This document shows, piece after piece, positions 26,201-38,300 of a stretch of 64,000 nt of DNA; positions within the stretch are counted from its first letter, which is position 1, and each line of letters opens with the position of its first letter. The notes beneath the pieces were generated by a model. It did no database searches, was not told where the DNA came from, and worked only from the letters and a program-made list of their open reading frames with translations. The translations under genes and the position numbers were made by a program. The DNA comes from Rhabdornis inornatus (lineage: Eukaryota; Chordata; Aves; Passeriformes; Rhabdornithidae): positions 434,001-498,000 of the forward strand of contig VWZS01000240.1 in NCBI GenBank assembly GCA_013397075.1, written 5' to 3'.

Positions 26201-29200
26201 TACTTGACAGCAGAGCTGGTCTAATAGTCATCTTCTTCTACTCCTTACATTTGCTGATGTTACTGATTGCTGTAGTCATCAATACAGTCCATTAGATCAC
26301 CTAAAATAATTGGGATTGAAAAATCATCTCCTAAAAATTGAGAGAGAACTGGAGGTTAGTTTAATTCTGCAAATGTTTAGAATGACATGACAAAAGTGGT
26401 AAGTGGCCAAACACAGAGGTGGGAATGAAAGAGTCAACAGGATTTTAATCTCGCTGTGTTGCTGCAATGTGTGAAGACATTCTCATAAGCATTGTTCATA
26501 TTCTAGGTTATAATGAATGTAGCAGTTACCTGTGGAGTCAAACAGGTGAACTTCACATAAAGCCACAGTTGCCATTATCTGGGAGGTTCTGCACTCTGCC
26601 CTAAGAGCACATAGTTTTGTGTGTGTTACATAAGAGAGGTGCCCTATTCCCCATGCACTCAGCACATACCCTTCTTTCTTCCTCCACCATTTTTTAAATG
26701 GTGCCTTTTTGCTTTTCATGATCATCTTGTATAAATGCTACATCAGCTCTAACCACTTCCTGCAGTTTTAGATTTAACCTTTTTACAGCTCTTTGTATTT
26801 CTTGGGTTTGTGTCACTCTTTTGGCCCTCAGGGCTGTTCTGGCAAAGGGAACTCTGTTTTAGAGAGGGGAGCCTTGTAGGAATCAGAGGAAGGAAATTTG
26901 GTTTGGGTGTTCCAGGACGTAGGAAAAGAGGTATAGGTAAAGCAAACCAGATGTGCAGGAATCAAGACTATAACGTCTGTCTTTGTTCACAGCTATTTGG
27001 GGTTTGGACTAAAAGCTGCAAGACTGGCAACGCTTGGAGCTTTGGATATGGAAGGTATGTTCATACAGTAAAACACTCAAGATTTATGGAGAGATGCTTA
27101 GACTTAGCCTTGTGTCAGCAGCCCATTTCCTGTCTCTCTTCACTTCTGTATCTTGTGCTTTTCTGTTTCTGATGGTATATATTTGTCTGAAAACAGCTAC
27201 CACTTGTTAAGGAGCTGTCTTGTGAGACAGCTGCTTTTCCCTGTTTTTGAGATCAGCCAGCAGTGACACTCAGGTGCAAATTCCAGAAGTGCACATAGCA
27301 TACAAACACCATGGCCAGCCACAAACACACAGCTTTGCAAGCATCCACAGAAGCATAAGCAGCATGAATAGATCCTTTTCCTGAGGGTTGCTGCTTAGGC
27401 CAAACCCACTTCCTAGGCATCTCTGGTATCTACCTGGCCCATGGTGTTCTCCAGACCTGTTGTGTGCACTGCCTCGTCTAGATGGAAGCCCACAAGCACA
27501 TCACACACTCTCATTCACTAACCTGAGTGCATACTCACATTCCTGAGTCTTTCCAAACTCTCACCCAGAGCTTGGGCCTTTTGTCTAGTCTCTGGTCAGG
27601 ACCTAGGGTTTTTGCACCTTCTGGATTCTTACTTGACAGCTAGATGGACTTGTGATAATTACTGGAATGTACTCAAATCAAAAACAGCTGGGAGTAGGGA
27701 TGGAGAAGAAGACAGGACAGACTGCAGTGCTTGGTCACAAGGCTCAGACAGAAAAGCACAAGGACCAGCTGCCTGCTTACTTGTGACTGTCTTCTTTTAT
27801 AGTCCCCTCTGGTCTGCCATATTTGCACTTGCCTGATCCTTTGATTCCCCCTTTTCCCAGCCTTTGAGCCTTTCCCTAAGCATCCCATAGTACATTTTGC
27901 TGTCCCACAGTCTGCCTCAAACATTCTGTTAGAAATTTACTTTTTCTGTGAGACCTGTGTGTGCAGCAATAATCATTTTCTTATCAGTTACAGTATTTCT
28001 GGTTGAACCCCTCAAAGGCACATTCAGTGGATCCTGTGGTGGTCATTGATCTCTGTCTTAGGTGGTTTTGTCTTCATTGCTCACTTGCTTTGTTTGTCTT
28101 GATTATCTGTTGTCATTAGGGTTTGTGCATCTGTGTGTTTATCACCTCTCATTTCCTGTCTTTTGTGGTGAATAGCCATTATCCAGATACCCTTGTACCA
28201 TTTATCTCATTAAGAAATGACAAGCCTAGTTGCTCTGCTGTTTGCATGACAAAACACAATTTTTCCAGACTTGAGACTGGTCCTTAATTTGTAATTAGTT
28301 AGTGCTACATCCATCAATTCAGATTTTTGTACTTTTGCTTAAAGACTTTAATGAAGATCTTTCAGCCGTTTCTGGTTCTGCATATTGATCTATAGCTATG
28401 TTAAATTCTGTCCTTTTTGACTCTACTCTCTGCTCTCATTCCAGTTGTGGATGGACAAATGTTCCGCAGTTCCTGTTTGCCAAAGCAGTTGGAAGCAGAG
28501 TGGCACTTTGGGGGAGTGAAATATCAGTATGGTGGCAACAAAGAAGGTAAATTAAGGAGACTTATTTCTTTTACAATAAGTCTTATCTGCAGAATCTGAG
28601 TTTTCCCTTGTAAAATATTTCCTCAGTTAACTGATGGTGATTGGGATATGAAGGATAGCTGTCCAGTTGTAGAGGTTGACTTCTGAGAAATCCAGATTAA
28701 AATCTGAAGCTGTAGAGTAGCTGACCTCTACCCCTGTCCTCTGACTGTGATCTCTTATTACAAAATCATACTTTTATAGGAAATGTTAAGAATTACTTGG
28801 GCAAATAAGAGAGGTTTTTCTGAGGCTTTGAGCAAAGTGCAAAAATTCTTTCTGTGTTAGGATACAAACATTTTGGCCTACCAGTTGATCTCACTTGTGG
28901 AACTGTTTCTTAAGTCTGTAGTAATAAGTCTCTAATGCTGCATAGAGAGGGTGAGCCTGCTGCCATCATAGACTTGAACAGACTGGGGAACATGAGAGCT
29001 GAATTGCAGATTTGGTGTGTGTGAAGTGAGTTGGTAAAATTACAGTGTGACGGGGAGAGAAAGCAAGGTTTTATCTAACAGGTGGCAGCAAATGTAGAAG
29101 ATTCTGCTGATCATAGAACATGTCAATGGGAGTTGTGTCTGACGTGGAAGTAGTTTGCATGGCACTTCTTTCAGACCCAGCCAGTTTCTAACCAGTTCTA

Positions 29201-31750
29201 CCTGATGAGGATGTTTTTGAGTCCTTACCTCTATGCTGGTGCCATGTTGGGTTACAGAAGGGATATCTAAGCTCTTGTTCTGATGCTTTAATCTCTGCTT
29301 CTTTTGTTTCTCATCCTGTTGCCACTATTCCTTCCATCTCTTGCATATGGTCTTTGGCTCATCCCATCTGTGTTTATCCTGACAGGAGAAACAGGATTCA
29401 AGCCTTGCTACTTGGAAGTACTCAAGGTTGTCAAAGGGAAACTTCACCAACCAGATGAGATTCGTGGAAGTTCCTTCTATGCTTTCTCCTATTACTATGA
29501 TCGAGCAGCTGACACCAACCTAATCGGTAAATTTGGGATAATCTACTACATGTGAGCATGTCAACCAGAAGGTAGACAGAGGAACCCTGGTGGCTGGAGA
29601 CATGGAGAGGAAAGGAACATTATTAAGAGGAGATACACAAAATGCCTCAAGGGAATGACATTTATCTGTCACTGCAGTTTGCTGTTCAGTGTTCAGCACA
29701 TGAAATGTGCTCAAGGCTCCAGTTACACCTGCAGCTCTGTCTTCTGTTCCAAACAGGTCTCACTCCTAGTGCAGCATCACTGAGTTGCACTCTAGGGTCA
29801 ACTTAAATGAAGAATTCTAATGCTGTCAGGTCTATGATGATGTTTCCTCACATCTTTTTCAGATTATGAACGCGGAGGTGTTTTGGAAGTGAGAGATTTT
29901 GAAAGAAAAGCCAAAGAAGGTAATTGTCATGAGCTGGGAAACTGGTTTGGACAAGAAATAAAAATATGACTGTGTAGGCAGAACATTATGAGACTTGGAA
30001 GAAAAGCAAATTTATTTAACCTTTATTTCACTTACACCTGTCATTTTACTTTTATTAGTCAAAAACTCTAACTGATGCAGAAGACATATGATAGAGCAGT
30101 GAGGGGTTGGTGGCTTTACAGCTCTGTTCAGGATAAGGAGATAGTTCATAGAGTCACTACAAAATAAGAGCTCCTTCTGTCGAACTGCAACTCTCTGAGT
30201 TTAAGGAAGTGCTGAATTCTCTAAGTTTGTCATCTTAAATCCTATTTAATCTCTAACAAAATGGAGGGAGAGAGTAAATGGTTTTTAAGCCTGACAGCTC
30301 TTCCATATTCCTTTACCTCCCTGTGTCTTTCTTCCTGAATCCTTGTTCTAGTTTTGTATCTCCTGTGGATAAAGAGCTTCCACCTTTCCTGGCTACTGAT
30401 GGCTAAAAGCAAGTTACCTCTTGATTACCTACTGTGATGGTTCTAATGAGAATGAGTAGACCATATTTTTCAGCAGAAGATACTTAATTATTTAGTTCAG
30501 GACTGACTTTTCTAAAATAAGGCCTAAATTTTAATGATTTTTCAGCTAAACTTAATCTCCCTAGAAACTTGGATTTTGAATAGGGGATTAGGCTCTAAAG
30601 TTTGAGTGGGTTGGTTATTATTTTTTCCCTGGATAGTGAGAGGGCTTATTTCCAAAGACATGGCTAAGATGTTACCTAACATTATCAAACCACTTGCTCA
30701 GCTTTAGAGCATCAGGAGTTCAATTCTGTGATCCTGAACTAATTCTTCTCTATCTCATTTTAATAGTAGAAGGATGTTGCTCATCTTTTCTTAGAAGGAA
30801 GTGAACTCTGCTCTTTCTGCTGTTAGAACTGGGCAGTAACACTGGGTCTAGAAAATGATGCTCAGTGTAAATACATGTCCCAGTCACTGTCACCCTAACT
30901 ACAGAATCTTGACTGAGCTGCAGCAAGGGAGTAGTTAGTTGGGCAACAGCCCCTTCCATTTCCTCGGACAAGTGTGGTTGGAAAAAATAAAATAAACTGC
31001 CATCCTAGAAGGTAGAATCCATTACTGGAGCCATCCATGGAGAAGTGATGATGAAAACAAGTGATTCTTGAAAAAATAAGTAATCTAGCACCCTGCTAGT
31101 TATCAGTTGAGCAGAGGGTCTTCAAAAGAGCTATGTGGATTATGCTGCTGTAATAAAAGATGTACTTATGATGGAGTTAAGAGAAACTGGATGTACTATA
31201 TGGTTTATTCTCCAACATTGTAGAACAGCGCCATAGCATGTACCATGTGTCATATATATCCACTAATAGATGAGGGTGGCTTGTTTTAGTAAGCTTTGGC
31301 TTGAATTCAGTTCAAATGTACAATGTGGATAAAAGCCCTTATTTTGCTGAGATCCCTTTTTTTCCCTTTTTTCCTTCTCTAGTCTGTGATAACATGGAGA
31401 GATACAACTCAGCCAGTCCTTTCCTCTGCATGGATCTCACTTACATCACAGCTTTATTAAAGGAAGGTTTTGGATTTAGAGACAACACAGTCTTAAAGGT
31501 GAGAAAAAACAGTTAAATCCCTACTGATTAACATGCATTAGTTCATTTTTCTGACTAATTATCTACTGAATCTTTCCAGATTTGTAATGTGTAGTTGCTG
31601 TCATTTGTGCAACTTACGAATCTAGAGAACTGTCAGGAACAACTTGTTTTTCTTCCTTTATAGTTGAAAAAGAAAGTAAACAACATAGAGACAAGCTGGA
31701 CTTTAGGTGCTACCTTTTACCTGCTGCAGTCTCTGGGGATGACTTATTGA
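17232..31750 (+). CDS. ENTPD5: ENTPD5, ER nucleoside diphosphatase (complete)
   Basis: ENTPD5 is a soluble ER-lumen enzyme that hydrolyses UDP and GDP formed during glycoprotein quality control. Thirteen coding exons: 17232-17448, 18680-18759, 20004-20147, 20503-20578, 22172-22207, 23048-23136, 25698-25777, 26993-27054, 28445-28546, 29386-29526, 29863-29919, 31383-31498, 31664-31750 (TGA stop). They splice to 428 codons, the human length. The ATG at 17232 has A at -3 and G at +4. A hydrophobic signal peptide covers residues 1-22. Apyrase conserved regions are DAGSTGTRI (54-62), KATAGLR (128-134), GIMDGSHEGILAW (165-177) with the catalytic Glu at 172, DLGGASTQ (199-206) and YLGFG (from 242). 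NST at 232-234 is a likely N-glycosylation site. Exon 5 is only 36 nt. The residue before the catalytic Glu is His where I remember Asp in human. The gene is otherwise intact. Confidence 0.97.
20201..20218 (+). repeat. Poly-T tract in ENTPD5 intron 3
   Basis: A T-rich low-complexity run lies just after exon 3. It is unstable simple sequence with no further meaning seen. Confidence 0.6.
27480..28255 (+). repeat. Diverged interspersed repeat, copy 1 (ENTPD5 intron 8), possibly LTR
   Basis: Blocks in this stretch recur in the same order and orientation at about 45380-46090. Examples are the GTCTTTCCAA block near 27546, GAAGAAGA with GACTGCAG near 27703-27726, the GCC-TTTCCCTA block near 27860, TTTCTGGTTGAACCCCTCAAA near 27997, TTTGTGCATCTGTGTG near 28121 and GCATGACAAA near 28245. 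The two copies are clearly diverged with many gaps. The size and an AATAAA in the second copy would fit an old solo LTR, but terminal TG/CA and a target-site duplication were not established. Confidence 0.5.
28640..28837 (+). repeat. 198-bp direct repeat, copy A (ENTPD5 intron 9)
   Basis: This segment is repeated in the same orientation at 36462-36659. I counted about ten mismatches and no indel over roughly 198 bases, so identity is about 95%. Copy A begins about 94 bases after the donor of ENTPD5 exon 9. I do not recognise the element family. Confidence 0.9.
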
Positions 31751-34700
31751 CCTGTGATACTGCTGTGGACTTCAGCCTTTCTGAAAATGCTGAGAAAATA
31801 AACTGCAATCTCCAGGTATATTGTTCAGCTGGGACTAGCTACAGAGCAGAACATGGACCAAAGATATACAACAGATCTTTACCCTGGATTGGCATTGTGC
31901 CTAATGAGAGCATGATTTATAACTGTGATTGCCATGAATGATCAGAATCTGCCTTATGAAAGTAAAAAGGTCTAAACCCCAGCAGAGAGTACGCAAGGGG
32001 CTCAAAACCAGCTTTCACCAGCAAGTTTGTTAGAAGCACAGAGTTCCTGGATGTGGTGGCAGACTACAGACACGTGACTTCTCCTACCCCCTTCTATTTT
32101 AAACATACATAACTTAAGTTTGCTTGTGAGATATTAAATACCGAAATCAGAAATAGCATCAACAGTCATTCAGAGAAAAGTGAACAACTCTGGATGCTGC
32201 CAACCTCAGTGTTCCAAGAATCCAGCTGCTAGCTTAGCAAAGACAAGAATACTCCAGTCTTGCAAGAAGGGCCCGCTGTAAGTACACTTTGGGCATGATT
32301 TTAGGAAAGGTGTTGGCTAAAACAGTAATTTACCAAGCATTTTTTTTAGGCAGTAGGCATTTCCTAAGCACAATGTGTGCCTGTGTTTCAGTTTTGCTGC
32401 CCTTTACAAGTCTGTGCAGCTATGCTGTACATCTGACTACCAGACTTGATAAATTTATTCATTTATCATGTAGTCATAACACATAGTTGTGCTGGCACAA
32501 TGAGGCAGCAATGCCAGCTATTGAAACTCAACTGCCAGAAGAAGAGCTTGTCACATTCCACCCACAAGGAGATCACAGTCAGATGAAATGGCTGATCTGA
32601 CAGCTCACTTTGCTGTGAGAGCCAGTTCTGTTTCTCTACTCTCAGCAAGGCACACCCACAGCCTTCTTCCCTCTGCTGCTGGCGCTCCTCGAGTTCTTGT
32701 GTTCGGATTCAGGACACCTAACTTGATAAGAGTCAAGTCTAGTGCTATCCCAAGGACAGCAGGCATGGCACAGCCCAGTGAGTAGTCTGAGCACCACAGT
32801 CCCTTTGGCTGGAGTGAGCTCTAAGGCGTGGTGTCCTATTTGAAACCCATCCATTGCCCTAAGTAAAAACAGCCATAGAGACTTTTTCTACCCCCTGAAA
32901 TAACTGGAAGCTTGGCACTGTCTTTTCTTCCCCATGGAATGTGTAAAGTACAGGTGAATTTACCCCATCACACAAAGAGGTATTACTCATGTGACTAAGG
33001 GAAACTTTTATCCACTGCTGTCTTGTGATGAACATTTCCCAGTTGGGCAGCTGCAGTTACCTGTTTGCTCTAAAACACCTTTCCTGCTTCTGTCAAACCA
33101 AAGACTGCCCTCACGCTGCCTTCTCTGCAAACTGGATTTGAAAATAATTGGTGATTCCCAGCAAGGGGAGGAAGTAGTGCACTCATGTCTTCTATGGTCT
33201 TGCCAAGCAGTTTGGAGACTTAGAAATTTGCCTTACTGTGAACATTAGTCCTTTCCTCCAGTTAGCAGTGCAAGTTTGCCTGTGGCTGATTAAGCTATCC
33301 CTTCTCATATCTCAGGTTTTACAGCACGAGGGTGCAAGGCGTGCTTTTGATTGAACAAGTTCAATCAGCAACAAGAAGCCAAGGGTTGGGGATGGAGCCA
33401 TCCATACTTATCCCATCACTACCACCTTGTCATAAATTTGGGCTGCTTTTTTCAAACAGGAAATGCTCATCCTACATGTGTACCCTTTACCAGAATCTGT
33501 TTGAGATACACATGGAGAAAGTCCTGTGTCACACCAAAGTTCTGTTCCTTCATCTCTAGCAGTTTCTGTTTGAACATGAAGAAAGTAATTGTGGCCTCTT
33601 CTCAACCATAAACATTTCTTATTGCTCTTCCTACTGTTGGCAAAACTTGGTATATGGTCTGGTCTGCAGAACAAGGTGCCTGCAAATGCATTCATTTTGT
33701 CTTCAGTGAACACTTTCGTATTCTCGGAAAACACAAAGTAGGATGCAGTGGTTACTGGCCACTGTCCAGGCTGCATTATCCTGAGAGCATGCTACTTTAA
33801 TAATCCAGAAGTCATCTTACAGTCTGAGCCAGTGCTGTGACAAACTCTTACTGGATCTTGGGGCTAAGAACTGGCAGCAGTGAGGCTGTATTTTGAAGGT
33901 GGGCTGCTGTACCTAAGGAAGAAGCAGCAGTGTTATCTGACCCCTGAACACACACTAGCCCTGAGGAGGGCTCGAAGGCTGGGTTTTGTCCAAAGTGAGG
34001 AGGGGCTAGAAGAAGGGTACCATGCAGGAGAAGTTGTTTTTTCTGCATTCTTTTCCTCAGACTCTGGTACTACAAATGCTAGGGGGGAGCATCTGCTTCC
34101 CAGTACCAAAGCTGCATTTAATCTGAATGCTCAGGGCCTTCATTTCTCAGTGGCATAATTCATTAACTGAAGCAGAACTTCTGCTGTTACTGGCATGATC
34201 CTTCAGTTATGAGAGAAAAAAAAAACTTAAAAGGTTTATTTTTGCAAGAAATTGCAGAATTGAGCCCCCACTGTTTACATCTGAACCCAAGTGGGTGGGG
34301 GGGTCTGGACAAACCCAGTCAGGTCCTCACACCCTAGTGCAATGAGATTATTTATTAGCTAAACTAAAGAGTAAGCAGCCTTTTAAGAGAAGAGCTCTAC
34401 TTGCAGCCCTGATTTTTATCTCCTTTGTAATGTCTTGTAGCCAGCCACTAACAAGAACTGCCTAATATGAGTGACTGCAGAAGCACAAGCTTTCAGCTCA
34501 AAACTTATGTTTCATTCTTTCTGATGTTGATTTCTGATACTGGTCAACCATATGTGTAAATCTTGCCCATGGGCAGTGCTTAGTTTAATTGTGTGAGTGG
34601 AAAAAAATCTAATGCAACAGGCTGGTGTTTGGAACCTAAGACAGAATATCTTGAATTGTCTATTTTAGTAATTAAAGCATTTTTAACAATATTCAAGATG
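31751..34700 (+). other. ENTPD5: ENTPD5 3' UTR (probable extent)
   Basis: About 2.9 kb follows the ENTPD5 stop with no further coding exon. An early AATAAA is at 31797-31802. The most convincing end is ATTAAA at 34671-34676, followed within about 25 bases by a GT/T-rich stretch. Open frames in this interval look random. Confidence 0.6.
34671..34676 (+). terminator. Probable ENTPD5 distal poly(A) signal ATTAAA
   Basis: ATTAAA is followed by GATGTTGTGGTATTGTTTT-like sequence, a typical downstream GU/U-rich element. The next gene ends on the opposite strand about 560 bases further on. Confidence 0.55.
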
Positions 34701-35230
34701 TTGTGGTATTGTTTTCTTTCCTAGATATTATTGTTTCCTTGAATCTTTACCATGGAGCTCTTAAGACTAGCCAGTTCCACAAGAAACACCATTATTATAT
34801 AAAACACTAAGAGAAAGGCAGGGAAAAGTGCAAAAGAAGAACAGTTTTAAAATTTATCTGCCACCATGCGTTGTCTCCCTCTGCTGCAAACTAGCCCTTT
34901 TGTCTGAGCTGAGGTCCAAGAACCCAGGAGTGACATTATAGCTCTAGAAATCATATCAGAAGAAACTGAAAGTAACAAAGCAGCAAAAGCTGTTAAAAAT
35001 TAACCAGCAGCTGGCAAGATTTAGCACTGTGTTTGGAAAAAGACAGACAGCTGTTTGCACCTCAATCTTCACTTCAGGAGGCCCCAGCTAAAAGCACATT
35101 GGACATTTAGTTCTGTGGCTGAAGACATCATGGTACAATGGAAAGAAACCCTAAATCCTCTTGAGGAGGGCAAATGAGACAGCTTTTGCATAAAACAGTG
35201 GATGATGCAATACACAGCTCAGTCCCTCAG
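34700..35230. other. Intergenic gap between convergent ENTPD5 and COQ6
   Basis: This short interval lies between the two tail-to-tail transcripts. I see no gene or clear repeat in it. Confidence 0.5.
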
Positions 35231-35231
35231 T

Positions 35232-35237
35232 TTTATT
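35232..35237 (-). terminator. COQ6 poly(A) signal AATAAA
   Basis: TTTATT on the plus strand reads AATAAA on the minus strand. It lies about 100 bases after the COQ6 stop codon, so the COQ6 3' UTR appears short. Confidence 0.75.
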
Positions 35238-35335
35238 GTAAATTAAAATAACAATTCAAAGATTCAAGTCAGTCACAGTCCTTTTAAGGGCAGTGCATTC
35301 ATAGGCAAGCTGCTGACAGGCAGACTGACAACAGA

Positions 35336-38300
35336 TCACTTGCTGGCAAAAGCCATGATCTGCTCCTAAAAGAGAAGAAAAAGAGAAGTAATTCATAAGC
35401 ATGTCTTTTAGAAACAACCTTGAGGCACCTTTCCTTTCATATAAATGAAATGTTTCATAAAACAACAGTTCTTGGCCAGTCATTGTAGCCACATGCAGAG
35501 AACCTATCCCTGTGTCCCAGAAAATTTAAAAAAATGTAGCATTCCTTTCCTTCCCAAGCAGCACAAAACTGGTATTACCAATGGATTCTGTGCTCCAAAA
35601 AGACATCTTCATTTGTTTTTTTCTTTTAAACAGAAAAATTCTGAGCACTGAAGCAGCAGCATTGTCTTCCTTAATGAAGACACTGTGCCAGTGGCAGCTA
35701 CTCTGCCTTAGGAATGTATGGATTTTCAATTGAGGAAGTGTCTCAACTGTGACCATAACACAAAGGAAACAGGGCACCTGTGTTTAATATGAAGATGGAG
35801 AATAAATGAATTAAAACTGAAATCCAAAAAGGAGAATCTAATTTGCTGGTGCTTGGGAGCTTTGAGGGCAGAGGGCTTAAGGAATCTCACAAAAATCCAG
35901 CAACTAGGCTAAGAGGGTGAGGAGTTCAGGCAGCTACACCGCAAACAGAGGGGGTCTGTTTAAGACAGAAACTGCCTTCCTCAGATAATTTCCATTTTAG
36001 AGACTTGAACTTCTGCCATGAGGGAACAATTCACAAGGCAAAACAGCACAGAAACAGGTTAGTGTGGGCTGCACATCACATCTTGTGAAGTCACCCAACG
36101 TCTTAGTGAAGATGTGTCCTCACAGGCCTGTTTTTTCTGTGCATTGCTGGAATATAATTCAAGGTTTGACATTTTCATTCCATAGTAAAATAAAGCCAAA
36201 GACTTCTGATGACCTCTAACTCCTAATTACTGATACAGAATATAAGACACTTAGATCTTTTATATTCCCTTGTTCTGCAGGGAAAAAAAAGTTACTACTG
36301 AGCTATCAGTTATTTAGGAACTCCTCAGGCCCATTCAGGACACAAAGCCCCCAGTTTAAACTAGTATTTTCCAACCAACAAAGTTTAATTTAAAACAAAC
36401 AAATATCTTTACATCTTTTGCGTATTTCGTGAATAGTTTTGGACAATTCCTACCATATCCAATTGAGATATGAAGGATAGCTGTCCAGTTGTAGAGGTTG
36501 ACTTCTGAGAAATCCAGATTAAAACCTGAAGCTGTAGAGTAGCTGACCTACACCCCTGTCCTCTGACTGTGATCTCTTGTTACAAAATCATACCTTTATA
36601 GGAAATGTTGAGAATTACTTGCACAAATAAGAGAGGTTTTTCTGAGACTTTGAGCAAAAAGCCCTCATCCTTACTTTGACAGGAGGCAGAGCATTTGTTG
36701 CTTGCAATCCCCATGTCCTCAGCAACACCAGAGGAGCCAGTGTGGTAGAGTACAGCCTTTTTAGCACATCAGTGGCAGCTAACAAGGAGACGTTATGCCT
36801 CTGACGTTCTGTTTCAAACTTGAGAAGGTGTTTTAAGGAGCCTGGAAGAGATAATGGAATGCTTTTATTACACTTGATGTGCCACAAACAATTGTGCATC
36901 TTACCTATAGAGCAGTTTCCTCTGGCAACCGAAAGAGAACAGAGAAATGGTCCATCTCAATAAAGACTTCCTTCCACCAGCTCATGCTCTTCATCTCACC
37001 ATGCCTCTAACTGCCATCCTGCAGACTTTGTTTTTTTTTAAAGCAGCTTTAAGATTTATGGGATGGAAACTGCATCCAAGAATCTTGAACTGCTCCACAG
37101 CCAACGGACACCACAATAGCTTTGCTTCAACAAAGCTTTCAAACACAAGACAGCAGCATGCTTAACCAGAGGTACTGCAGCAAAGGCCTGGAAGACTAAT
37201 CCTCTTACTGCCAGTGCATTGGCTTGGATCCTTACCCAGATCGCTCCCATTGAAGGCTGCTGCACTGAGGTGACGAGCTAAACATGCAACATCACCAAAG
37301 CCCAGGTTCACTCCTTGTCCTGCAAGTGGGTGGACTCTGTGTGCTGCATCCCTGGAGCAAAAGAAGACAGAAATGTATTTCCCATTTTGAAGAAAGGCAC
37401 AGCAGCTGACAAACCCCAGAAGGGATCAGTGTAGCGCTCCTCACCTCTTTGCAATGAACCACCTTAGAGCAGTATATGCACTTTATCCAGTACCTCCTTG
37501 CATGCTATGCTGAACTACCTGACTGCCTCTCCAGTTGTAAGAAGCAAGACAAAGGGGAGGTAACAAAAAGCAGGTCTGAAAGGAAAAATTATAAAGAGGT
37601 GACTAGCCAAAATCCTCTCAGATCACGTGTGGAACAGGCCTGTACGTTTTTGTAAGTGACCTCAGCACAACAGGACCTCTGTCAATGGCACACTGCACAA
37701 ACACAAAGTGGACAGACATCATGAGTATAAAGGAGAGGTGGGATTATCATTGAATAGAAACAGAATTGGGTTATTCTATGAATAGACTTATCTGCAAAGC
37801 TCAGAGACAAACACTGGTATGGGAGTCACAAAGTCAGAGAAATTGAATGCATTTTTTATATGAAATGCAAGATCATGTGCTTTACCAAGCTATAAAGCAC
37901 AGCATGCTCCCAAGCGTAGAGTGGTTCACAGGTTGGAAAGATGAAAAGTGTACCACATGGAAGTGTAGCACACCATCCAAGAATTACTAAAAGCTACGAC
38001 CATACTACAGCTGGGGCAGAGAAGAAAGTACATATAAGAAATGAGGTATTTTCCTGTTTGAATAGGCCACCATACAAAAGTCTCTGACATTCCACATGGA
38101 GTAATCTTTGTCATTTGTGTTCAAGAAAGGTGAGTTTAAAACTCAAACTGGGGCACAGAATGGCTGGTACAACATAAGGGAAGTACAGATCCAGCATGAG
38201 ATACTGGACTGTACAAACCAGGAAAGGGAAATAATTATCTTTCAATTTACACAGAAAGCACATATAACGGGCAGAAAGCTACTCATACAAAAGGACATGA

